Assembly (NCBI GenBank): GCA_022559845.1
Contig: CM040128.1
Location: 220,891,643-220,955,642, forward strand
Source of the DNA: Amorphophallus konjac
Taxonomy: Eukaryota > Streptophyta > Magnoliopsida > Alismatales > Araceae
Direction: 5' to 3'
DNA: 64,000 nt
The first letter of the stretch is position 1. Every line of letters begins with the position of its first letter. Position numbers and translations under genes: made by a program. The notes beneath the pieces were generated by a model. The model searched no databases. It was not told the DNA's origin and worked only from the letters and a program-made list of their open reading frames with translations. This document shows positions 10,894-21,171 of this stretch, piece after piece.

Positions 10894-11285
10894 TGCTAGT
10901 CATCAAACTACATGCAGACAGAAAAGCAACGCACAGAGCAGAAATCAAGCACAACCAATATATCAGTTATACACATGCATTCTCCACAAAACAAGTTATG
11001 TTTCTATCATCAAAACAACATCATTGCTATCATCAAAATAGCATATCACATGCTTGTGCCTAAGGGGCACAACATTAATCTGTAATACTTTCTCAAATAA
11101 CGGGCCCACCTGGCAGACGGCCTAGCCCGATCATGAATATGCAGCTTCATCAAGACAGTTGCCCCTAGCTGTGCGGTGCTAACCATAGAAGGACATTACA
11201 GAACAGTCAACTCCGTGTGTTGTTTATTATAAAAATAGGAATCTATGTTGCTTGGCATCAACAGCATAAGATTCGGTATCTCCTC

Positions 11286-12023
11286 TCAGTAATCAGGCAT
11301 GAAGTACAACTCCCTTGCTAGAAGTGCCAGACGGAACTGAGGGAGGGCGATGCGCTGCGTCGACGTGGCTGCCTCACCAATAAACCGAGGGAGATGAGAC
11401 ATAAAATGCAGAATGCCCCTGGTCAATCTCGAGGACACGGCCAATTGTGCCTTGAATGCGGAATTGATTAAACTTTTGGCGACCGTGTGGGTTAGCACCA
11501 TCCGGGCGGAAAACTCTTCTGGGCCAGTGAACTGAATAGCAGTCAAGCGAGAGGTGATAACAACATCAACAGTGAATTCTCCGGCGAGCAAAGAGACTGC
11601 CACCGGCCTCGCTTTTGAAGAAACTGGCATCAGTGCACATGAACTCTTCTTAGCAACCGTCTTCATAGCAAGTGCAGGCTGATTTCCCCTAGAATAGCCA
11701 GGGACTAGGGCTTGGACCGGCATGCGGCAAATGAAATCTTGAAGCTTGTAATGCACAGTCAAAACCTGGTTCAGGTCTTTATCTCCCTGGGGACTAGACC
11801 CAAGGGGCACCAAAGGTAGCGCGCACCCGCTCCGTGGGGTTGAAATAGGTGGGGAACTTGGCAAGTGTGGGTGAAGGCAATGCGAGCGGCGGAGAGATAA
11901 CGGCGATGATGGGCTCTGGTGGGGGTAAAGGTTTGGAGGGAGGTATAGGAGAGAGTAAAGGTGAAGATGACAGCGAGGGTGAAGATAAAGGCAAAAGTGG
12001 AGGTGTGGGTTTAGGCTCGGCAT
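11286..12023 (-). pseudogene. Unrecognised reading frame downstream of gypsy gag
   Basis: This 245-codon frame overlaps the end of the gag frame in a different phase. The overlap encodes only low-complexity Pro/Leu/Ser sequence. The unique part, about residues 75-245, includes DLNQVLTVHYKLQDFICRMP and ends RELYFMPDY. I do not recognise it and see no DTGA-type protease motif. It sits where protease or a second gag domain would be expected and stops about 210 bp before the El-1 insertion. It may be real element coding sequence or a chance frame. Confidence 0.35.
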
Positions 12024-14073
12024 GCTCGGGCTTAGAGGATGATGGGGAAAGGGGGAGTGAAGGAAGTGGTGGCGATGGTGGCAAAGGTGATGAGGGTGGC
12101 AAAGGGGGTGATGTGGTTGATGGAGATGGTGAAGGTGAAAGGGAAGGAGATGAAGGTAGGGGTGGGGAAGAAGGAGGAGAGGAAGATAGTGGCGTAGTGG
12201 GGGAAGTGGCAGGTGGTGGCGCTCTTCGGCGTATCTTTACAACACGTCGAGAGGCGTTGGGGACAGGTGCGGTGGTGGAACCGGAGGGTGAAAGAGAAGT
12301 TGCCCGAGCGGAGGCTTGGGTAGGTAAAGGTGGTGGAGGAGATGGGATAGAGGAAGAAGTGGGTAACGGAGCAGGTATCTTATTAACTAAAGAAACACCA
12401 GGGTGCCCCTGGTGTTGAAGTAGAGACGGTTGCCTAGGCGGCACGGCTTGCTGCTTCTGCTGCTTGTTGCTGAGATCTGAAATAACTTTGTGCATAACTG
12501 CCCAATCAATCATCTTCTTATCTTCCAAACCGTAAACAAACTCCCGGAACTCGGGACAATCCTCAATCAAATGTCCCCGTTGACGATGAAATTCACAGAA
12601 ATGGAGCAAATTCCCGACCGCGGGTTGGCAAGGCATAACTGGAGGGAGTTGCAATGCATGGGTGGCCATCAAAGCCCTGAAAACATCTGTAAAGGATTCC
12701 GGCAACGAAGAGTGAGAAGCCCGCTTCGGGCAAGGTGGATGCCGAGGGGTATGAAAAGGTAATGGAGATGGTAGCGGGGGTTGTGTAGGCAAGGGGGATT
12801 GCGTAGGTGAAGGCAGAGGGCTAGTAAGTGAATGAGATAGAGGCGTGGAGGGAGTGGGAATATAGTGAACGGCATCCACCCGCTCGGGGTATAGTGTTTC
12901 CTTGATCGGAAGTGGAGAGGCGTGGGGAGATGAAATAGCGGAGGGCTGACTCGTGAATGGAGATGTAGTGGAGGGACATGTGGAGGCATTTGTAGAGGTA
13001 TGTGGGTAAGCGGGAGCGAAAGGCCGACTCGTGGAGGGATATGTAGTGGAGGGCTGACTCATGGAGGGATATAAAGGAGATGATAGATGGGAGGCATACG
13101 TGGGCGTAGATGGTGGCGGTGAAGGAGACTCTCAGTCAAAGGAAACTAGGAGTTGTTGGCTAATGAAGCGGGCTCGGCTGTAAAGTTGTTGCCATGAAGT
13201 GATATCGTTCAGGGCTAAGATGCATCTAAGCTCGGGCGTTGTATTAGAAATAACCATCTTGATTTGCTCGCCCTCCGGAATATGCCCCGGGACTTGCGTG
13301 GCCAGGCGACGCCAGCGGTCGGCAAATGTGGAGAATTCCTTGTCGGGCTTCATATTCTCTTAGGCCAGATCAACCATAGAATATCTGGACCCAACTTGGT
13401 CCTGGTACTACTGAATAAATCTTGCTTGGACGGCCTAAAAATTCATCATCTGCTCTTGCGGCAATGTGAAGAACCAATCCTTGGCCGAGCCCTCTAAAGA
13501 TAGACCAAACAAATAGGCCATCAAGCGTTGATCATGCTGGAACTAGGCCGACTCATATAGGAAATCCTTCAAATGGACGTAGGGGTCACCAATTCCACTA
13601 TAGCGACGATAAGCCGGTATCTGTGAATGTGGTGGAAGCTGAAGACCATGGAATGCAAATGGGATATCTAAAGAAGTTTGAGGATTGATTCGGCGTTGCA
13701 ATTCATCAAGCTGGCGTTGGGCCTGAGCGATCATCTCCTCGGTAGGAAGAGTCCGAGAAGGATATGGGCCAGCTCGAGCAAGAGATGATGAATTTAAACC
13801 AGGATAATGATGATGGTCCGGATAAGGGGATCCGGCCTGAGAAGAAGGAAATCCCGTTCTAGGAATGGAGGAATGCATGGGCCTGGAAGAATCGTGTATG
13901 TGGGGATAAGAATTGATTGGACTGGCAACAGCACAGGCGGAATAAGAAGGCTCGTTAAAAGAATAGGGTCCAATGGAGGAATAAGGAGATCGTCTCGCAT
14001 GGGAAGAGGAATCCACGCGGGGATAAGAAGATGGAGAAGTATAGGAATAAGGTACATAGGAAAAATGCTCCAT
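11794..14073 (-). pseudogene. Ty3/gypsy Gag, one frame with several nonsense codons
   Basis: A single 760-codon frame from ATG at 14,073 is interrupted by about five in-frame stops between 13,543 and 13,131 and has no frameshift. A Tyr/Ser/Pro-rich head (about 120 residues) leads to a capsid core: GDPYVHLKDFLYES, then LMAYLFGLSLEGSA.DWF, then FADRWRRLATQVP, the Retrotrans_gag pattern of plant gypsy elements. A Pro/Ser-rich linker carries a knuckle-like FCEFHRQRGHLIEDC motif, and a second very Pro/Ser-rich tail follows. Several stops fit CAG to TAG or TGG to TAG, as expected from cytosine deamination. Gly-rich frames on the opposite strand are shadows of the Pro-rich segments. Confidence 0.75.
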
Positions 14074-15306
14074 GGGGAAGTGGAGACTTTATACAGTGAA
14101 CTTCAAAGGAATACAAGAAGGGAAATGAACCTAAGACAAATGCAACTAAATGGAGACACACAAAGATGGACTAGACCAAATGAGCCTAAATCTGATAAAA
14201 AGATGCAAATGATGACACTACAACATGCAATGGAGGGAAGAGATGGGAAAAGAATCAACCAATTATCCAATCAAATTCCAAATGATGCGCTAAATTTTTT
14301 ATAAGTTCCCTTTTAGGACCTTAGTGGATTAATTAAGATATGAGCTCACTCAACCACAAGGTACCTAACCAGGGTGGGGGACGGGAAACTGGCAGACTCT
14401 AAGGGACTCTCTCTCTCATGAATGCAGACCCTAGACTGGGGATGATGTGGTATAACCTTCCGGGCGTCCGTGTGGGAATCCACGGCTCGCAGGGACTTAC
14501 GGAGGTCCTCGGCAAGGTCCCCTAGTCGTCTCCAAGGAGTATGGAGATGAGAGGAAACCCTACCTCGGTAGGAATGTAACTACTAATGAGAGTGTATGAT
14601 CCTATGTGCACCGGAGTGCATGCAAAATCTAGCCTAGCAACTAGCAATCAATGATCAATCAAATATGTAAGAAATGAAAACAAGTATGCAACAATGGTAT
14701 AAGAGCAGGGGGGAGATCAATAATCAGCACCAAATATCATGACAATCATATAACGTGGCAATCAAAGTGGAGCACGGGTGCACTATAGCACGACAAGGAC
14801 GGCCTCTGGAAGACCGCTCAGGGAGACAGACGGTTCTGGATGAACTGTTCAAACCAAGGAATAACGACAATGTAACAGAAAAATCAGGAAATGTTGGAAT
14901 GAAAGATAATAGAAATGAGAAGCGTACCCGGATGAGCGGTCAATTGACAACCATTTAAGCGCTGGAACGGACCTGAAGCAACCGTACAACAGCAACCAAA
15001 CAAACAGTATGAAGACAGAGGCGCAGCTGTGCCAGCACGGTGGACGGCCAAACACAGGCCGTAGAGATGATGAACGGGTGGTAGGAGACCGCATAAGGCA
15101 GCGGGTTCACAGAACGAATAGGGCTGGAAGCAATGAAATATCGACGGTCCTCAGCCGCACAGTCCCAGATGGTTCCCACAGAACCGTACAACAACGAGAA
15201 ACACTTGACCTCAAATCCAGCAAACAACCTGTGACAACTCAACACAAAGGAGACTAACAAACACCAAACAGGGGGTCAGCAAACACTAACACGAGGGGCA
15301 CTAGGT
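14074..15306 (-). other. Gypsy element 5' leader
   Basis: About 1.2 kb lies between the primer site and gag. No coding frame is supported. It contains scattered GATGAACGG or GATGAGCGG words like those in the adjoining LTR (for example 14,935 and 15,074). Confidence 0.5.
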
Positions 15307-15324
15307 GTCCCACCGTGATCGCCA
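15307..15324 (-). other. Candidate gypsy primer binding site
   Basis: The minus strand reads TGGCGATCACGGTGGGAC, ten bases inside the LTR end. The TGGCG start resembles tRNA-Arg or tRNA-Asp type primer sites of plant gypsy elements; the exact tRNA was not verified. Confidence 0.5.
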
Positions 15325-15334
15325 AAAAATGGGG

Positions 15335-17097
15335 TGTTGATGTATTTTTCTTTACCTTCCTCACCGGCTTAAAAGATATCTTCCATCCCTTCTACTAAAT
15401 TAACCTGAGAAATATATGAAAGGTTGAGGGAGACAGAAGCATGTAAACATGTGTGATCACCACCAAGGTGTCAAACGTGATGGACACGCCGTACCTTGGA
15501 AAGGGGAAGAGGTACTCGCCTTAAGAGCAGCGTTGGAGTGATGTACGGCTCAGGAGGAGCTGCCTATATTGACGAACGGTCGCACCACAGATCATCTAAG
15601 AGAGCTGCAAAGGATGCGGGATGAAGCACTCCTGACGGATGAACGGTTTCAACATGACCGCAGGAAGAAGAAGCACGGTCCCTAATTGCACCGCACATCT
15701 CCTTGAACGGCTAGGTGGGAACCACACAAGACCACCACGCCAAGAATTGCAAAAGGGGTCCAACCTCCACCCTTTCCGGCCGGTCAGAAAGGATGGGCCT
15801 CGTGCTAGTGGGTTGCTGACCTGCGAAATAGAGTGTAGAACATAAAAATAAACCCAAATCAGAACTATAGAATGTAGCGAATGCTCAAACAGAAAGAAAT
15901 AAACATAACTAAATGAAATGGGGGATACCTGGGGGTTTTAAACCCCTGGGGGCATCAGAAAACGTAGGAGGGTGTGTGCATGGCAGTGTAAGTGAAGAAA
16001 AACGTGGAAGAAACATGGAGAAGATGATGCATGCAAACAAGAGAGAATGACGGACTAAGGAACTAAAGATACCACTAATGAGATACTCCTTGAACCAGAG
16101 GCCTGTATGGATGTAGAAGGCCTCCCTCCCTTGTCGTAGGTCACTCTAGAATCCGGTAGGGCTTCGCCGTGACCTAAAATCTCCCCCCTTTCAAAGGTAG
16201 CCTTTAGGGTCTATTTATAGAGCCTAGGAAGCCCGTCCCGAAATTAGGGTTTTTAGGCATTTTCAAGTCGAGATTATCAAATAAAAGATGAAGATAATCG
16301 AATTATCTCTCATCCATAAGAAACGGCACTCGAAATGGCTCAGTATCCACGGAGAAAATGACGGGAGGAGTTAGGGATAAAACCACAGATAGAGAGATAA
16401 AATCTGTTAATCTTTCAGGAATCGAGCAGATGAACGGTCGTACGATGGACCACTCAACCTGATGAGCGGCCATCTCCTAGGCCATCCAACCCTGTCAGTG
16501 GAAATTCAAGTAAATGATAAATATTATCCAACTATTCATCGAACTGACCGAAAGCCTCGCCGTTGGACTCTCATAGATGAACGGCTATCATCAGACCGTA
16601 CATCTACAAGAGCGGCCAAGAAGAAACCGCCCATGCCTTGTCGGTGATAAATCAAGATAAATAAGATATTTAGATAATTATCTGAACATTAGAGATGTTG
16701 GGACTCTTGAGAGATAGACGGCTTAGGCGTTACCGCACAAGGGCGTATGCGGCTATAGCTAGGCCGTATATATGCTTGTCAGTGATAATTCAGAAAATTA
16801 ACCAAAATATCCATGAATGTATGGATGGCCCAGTATCAACCGCACATATGGTTGAACGGCTGGAGGTTGACCGCACATGTACATGGGCGCTTGAAATTCA
16901 TAAAAAAGTTCGATTAATCAAAACCAAGGCCCATTAAGCCCTGAATCAACTCAAAGCTAGCCAGGGAGGGAGGCCACCCATAAAATTGGCCCAGAATGTG
17001 CCAGAAAATTACCCAGCGAGTGATGGACAACTCGAGGCATCAATAAATGGGAGTAGGAGAAATGACTTCACTTATCGGCAAAAAATGGGTGTCAACA
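15335..17097 (-). repeat. Gypsy 5' LTR (about 1.76 kb)
   Basis: In element sense it starts TGTTGACACCCATTTTTTG at 17,097 and ends ACATCAACA at 15,335, next to the primer site. The words AACGGTC, GACCGCA and GATGAACGG recur (about 15,568, 15,637, 15,702, 16,430, 16,463, 16,576, 16,852). No second LTR copy is in the window, so both ends rest on the terminal motif and context. Confidence 0.7.
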
Positions 17098-18982
17098 CCA
17101 GTATCCCAAGATACTTAGTATGACTGACTGTCATGTTTCAAAATTTGAACAGAGGTAGCAATTTTCTCTTCATGACATATCTCAACTCATTTCTTGATGA
17201 GTGAGATATATTTCTTAGTGAACTTGCCATTGCTCTGCCTTGATGTTCAATAATTTTTCTGTAGAGTTAACAGTGGCACTTAATGACATAGTCCACTAAA
17301 CTTCAAGGTCAAGAGACATGGTTTCTCAGTGGACCATTGTCATTGCTCTGTCAATTTTGACCCTTAGGAATTCTCATATTTAACCTAACGTTTAAGAACA
17401 AAACTCAATTTGAGTATCTCAACCAAAGTTGCCATGATGTTAGAATTTTCAGATTTCAGAACAATTACCCAGGACACAACATGAAAAAGATGGTTTAGGT
17501 CTATTAAAACTGAAGACAGCTATTTTCAAGAGCCTTATTTCCAAACTCAATGAATTCATTAAACTTAAACCAGCTAATCATTTTGAACAATCTTAAACTT
17601 GTATAATAGAATATTCCTCACTTGAGTTGTTTTCTGATTTATGATTATGGTACACAGATAGGAATCTTTCTAAGTTTTAGGTAACTCAAGAAACTTTAAG
17701 AGGCAGCCAAAAAGATATAGCAAGCATGAACATTTCAAGAATCTTCAGAAGCGTAGAGCATACAGTAGCTTTATAGAATCTTAAGGTGGCTAGCTCAAGT
17801 GTGCAGCAAGCAGAGAATGATTATATATAGTCATTGAGAAGACAATAGCTTTATGAAGAATTTAAGGGGATGAGTTCTCATGGAAGTAAGAAGCATGAAA
17901 GATAATACACTCTCCCCTTGAGATAATGTAATTCAAAGCCTTTTCAGATAAGACTCACCCTCAGCGAGAGCAGGGAATTTGCAGACAGAATTTTCATAAG
18001 ATTGGAATTTGAGCTCAAAACAATTTCAAGGATACCAAATGTGGAATGGGAATGAATTATAAACGATTTGGTATTTCAGACTAGATTTGAAGACATAAGA
18101 GCGCAACTGACCATAGAGAATCATTGATCAGCTTAGAATATGTGAAGCAATTTATTTCAAGCAAATGAGCCAACTCAAGAACTTTTAACAGAACATCAAG
18201 TTTTAATCAAATAAACTACTGGGTCGACGCAGCATGATCAGTGCGTCGACTCACTTGTTCCAGATAGAAGAAATTTCAAGGATAGGTTTTCTGTTTGAAT
18301 AAATTCAGTTGTTATTTCTCTTGGCAACAAAATCAAACATGCAACTTAATTGCATATATCAGAAATTTATTCAATCTAACTCCCCCTAAGAGTGTGCATG
18401 CATTTCAGTTAATCTTTTTGGAATTTTTGACAGAAGGATATGCAGTTGAGAAATTAAACTAGTCATGCAATGTACTCCAGTATGATCAACAATTTTTCAA
18501 GCTATGCATGACAATGCAAGAAGACATGCATAGTTATGAGAACTTTGGCAACAAATTTTCAATTCTAAATAGAATTTTTATTGCAAATCAAATTATCCTA
18601 ACTTCACCTTAATTGTTCAAACTATGGACCTAATGTCAGCTGTACGCATATTCCATGATACTTGGCAGAGTTGGAGAAACTCTCGCATAGTGAGGTTTTC
18701 AGATAGACATGATCTTTCTTTCTACCAATCACTATTTTATATACCAATGGATAGCTACACAACTAACCAATGAACACACAATTCAGTCAATCAAACATAA
18801 TAGCAATCATGAATTTAGACTAACAAATTCCAAAACATGCTATCAACAAGGGAGTTAATGAGAATCAATAACTAAGATTGTGAAAACATGAATTGGGGTT
18901 TTTACCAAAGAGGGTGCCTTGTTTTATTTGTCGAACCTCTTTATTTTTCTTCTTGCTCCAAGGCACTTTTGCAAGGAAAGTC
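17098..18982 (-). other. El-2 noncoding 3' internal region
   Basis: There is no supported coding frame. Module B words occur twice (CAGAGCAATG on the minus strand at 17,350-17,341 and 17,237-17,228; CACTGAGAAACCATG at 17,331-17,317). Module A is at 18,661-18,700 with stems GAGTT/AACTC and CTC/GAG. Purine tracts (minus strand) lie near 17,915 and 18,385. A perfect 9-bp inverted repeat, GTCGACGCA/TGCGTCGAC, is at 18,223-18,250. Confidence 0.65.
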
Positions 18983-21063
18983 TCATTTTGCACACAGAGG
19001 TACCCAAGATTTCTTGGGTCCTGAAAGGTTAGTAGCACCTCTAGTGGGTGCTTTCCATGACTTCAGGGCATTAAGGTCATCAACTTTCATCAAATAACAA
19101 TCAGACATTGAATGCCCAAATTGACCACAGTAGTGACAAGAAATAGAAGACTTTGTGTTTTTCTTATGTATTGCAAAATTTAACTTCTGTTTATTGACAT
19201 GAAATTTCTCATTTTGTAATCTGGAGTTTCTTCTATCAGCCAGCGAACATCCAGAACCCTTGTGGCCTGGCTTCCCACAGTTATAACACACAAGAGGCCT
19301 ATCTTTTGAAACAAATTTGTGTTCATCAAAAACATGTTTATTCATAGGGAATTTGACAGATTCAGAATACATATTTTTGCTTCCCTTGGCAGACCAGCAA
19401 TGTGCAGCCATGTGTCTTATTTTACCACATCAATAGCAATGATAAAAATGACTTTTCTCTGTGGATTTGTTATTACGACTGAAATGAACTTTGTTTTTCC
19501 ATGCTCTCAAATTATCCTTTTTCATGATTAAACAATTATTTACAGCATGTCCATACTGTCTATAGTATGAGCACTGAATTTTCTTTTTTTGAACAATATA
19601 ATTTTTAGCATGAAAGCTCCTAGCATGCATTCTACCAACATTCATATCATCTTTTCTTAACACTCTACAATCATGCATTGCATGACCATGTTTGACATAG
19701 TAGAAATAGTTAACATTGGTTTGTTTTGAAGCATGATATCTAGCATATGAGTTCGTAGCATGCATATAGGAACCATTGAGTTTATTTTTCTACTTTTTGT
19801 TCAGATTTGAATGTTTCTGTATTTTAGTATGTTTTGAGAATTCTTTAGAATTGCTAGGTATTTCTGTGCTATGAACAAAATGTGTACACAACTTATTTTC
19901 AAACCCCTTTTGGTTCTCAGAATTGTATCCTAGCCCTTGTTTTTGTACATTGATCTTACTTCCCAAAAGTCTGTCCAAATTATCTTTCCCTTTCACAAAT
20001 ATAGACAGTGAATTGTTTAGATCTGAAACCTGATCTTCTAGTTGTGAAATTGGGAGTTCAGAACTTAAAATCTCCTCTTCACACGGTGCCATCCTATTTT
20101 TCAAGATTTCATTGGCAGTTTTATAATCTTCAATCTCTTTTTCAAGAACAGACAATTTTTCAGATTCATCAGCAATCACATACTTCCCTCTTTCAAGGGA
20201 CATCAGTCTTTCAGACATAGTAGTGTTTAGCTGCTTCAATTTTTCAATTTCTTTTTGAAGTTCTTCATTTTGAATTAATTCATTGATTAAAATCTGATCA
20301 TCAGATGTGACTTCTTATTTTTGTTTAGTTTTGTACTTTTCAAGATTTTTCTGAAGTTCCAGGTTGACTGCCCTAACAGCCTCAAATTTCTTAGCATTCA
20401 ATTTATTTTCCTTTTCAAAATTTTTAAGTTTTCTTGATCTTCCTTAATCTATTTTTTGAAATTCTCATTTTCAAATTTTAATTTTTCTAGTTCTGAATTG
20501 ACAGTGTCAAAGTTTTCCAATTGCTTTCTGAGACTATCATTTTCAGTTTCAGAAATTCTAAATCTTCATTTTCTGAACTGGTTTTCATAGCAGCATTCAA
20601 TTTCTTTTTTAGTGTTTTGTTTTGTCTTCTTAATTTTTCATGCAATTCAAACAAATCTATATAAGCTTCCTCCCATTCTTCTATAGAAAACTTTTCAAAG
20701 GGTGAGACCTCTTCATCATTTTTCTTTATTGCTTTGATTACTGTTAGCCATCATGCATCTTTGTTTCTCTACCTTTCCATGGATGGCGATCAATTTGTCC
20801 CAAATTTCCTTGCTAGTCCTACAAGCAGAAACAAATGGAAACGAGTTATGATCAATGACAATTTTTAGAATATTAAGAACTCTAAGATTATCATTGTATT
20901 TCAATCTGTGAACATCATTCCATTTGGACTTGTCCTTAGGCAATTTATGTGGACCTTGATAGATGAGGTTCCATAGATTCAGATTAATTGAATGGACAAA
21001 CTTGCACATATTGCCTAGCAAGGAACTGAAATTGGAACCATTGAACACATGTGGACAAACCAT
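18983..21063 (-). pseudogene. El-2 Gag, fragmented by frameshifts and stops
   Basis: The start at 21,063 gives a Copia capsid N-half (VFNGSNFSSLLGN, LWNLIYQGPHKLPKD, CRTSKEIWDKLIAIH) for about 115 codons before the frame breaks. Coiled-coil pieces follow (for example 20,239-19,790, ending near a LDRLLGSKINVQKQGLGYN motif typical of SIRE-type gag). The last third has up to five knuckle remnants. Two are good (CYNCGKPGHKGSGC, CHYCGQFGHSMSDC) and three have lost cysteines. It ends GPKKSWVPLCAK and stop at 18,983, the same junction as its relatives. It is not functional. Confidence 0.8.
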
Positions 21064-21157
21064 GGGAAATAAATCAAATCAATGATCCATATCAGTAAAT
21101 GCACCAAGATAGCAAGATCCTTTTTATAGATTGTTAGATCTGATTAATCAGAAACCT

Positions 21158-21169
21158 GCTCTGATACCA
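21158..21169 (-). other. El-2 primer binding site (tRNA-iMet)
   Basis: The minus strand reads TGGTATCAGAGC two bases from the LTR end at 21,172. The leader word AGATCTAACAATCT follows, as in El-1. Confidence 0.88.
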
Positions 21170-21171
21170 AC

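Larger units (their letters stand above)
1..11074 (-). mobile_element. El-1: non-autonomous gag-only Copia-type LTR retrotransposon
   Basis: The element reads on the minus strand: 5' LTR 7,686-11,074, primer site, gag (7,487 to 4,851), noncoding 3' region (4,850-2,672), polypurine tract, and 3' LTR (2,671 to beyond position 1). The two LTRs match at a constant offset of 8,403 bases. Internal DNA is 5,014 bp and has no protease, integrase, reverse transcriptase or RNase H reading frame. From the UBN2-like gag start, zinc knuckles and tRNA-Met primer site I infer a Copia-lineage, gag-only derivative (TR-GAG class). The right flank starts TTAAT (11,075-11,079), the expected 5-bp target duplication; its partner lies left of the window. 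It interrupts the gypsy element at 11,075. Confidence 0.88.
7686..11074 (-). repeat. El-1 5' LTR (3,389 bp, complete)
   Basis: In element sense it starts TGTTGTGCCCC at 11,074 and ends CCCAACA at 7,686, next to the primer site. U3 (11,074 to about 8,700) holds the TGTAYAGACTT array and promoter. R/U5 (about 8,700-7,686) holds the GA-rich tract, a CACAGCTTG repeat block, and a GGTGGTTCGG..CCTACATCCACC block near 8,103 that recurs in the El-2 LTR near 21,848. Confidence 0.92.
11075..17097 (-). mobile_element. Ty3/gypsy-type LTR retrotransposon, 5' half
   Basis: The element reads on the minus strand: 5' LTR (17,097-15,335), primer site, leader, decayed gag (14,073-11,794) and a further ORF to 11,286. 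The rest was displaced beyond the window by El-1 inserting at 11,075. It interrupts El-2 at 17,098. The gypsy assignment rests on the gag type and on a primer site unlike the Copia tRNA-Met site. Confidence 0.75.

Noticed and set aside
11849..12418. 189-codon Gly/Glu-rich ORF on the plus strand
   Set aside because: It is the complement of the Pro/Ser-rich tail of the gypsy gag and has no domain.
17466..17483. A second LTR end (ACCCAGGACACAACA) inside El-2
   Set aside because: It resembles the El-2 LTR end at 23,675, but no purine tract or flanking LTR sequence accompanies it.
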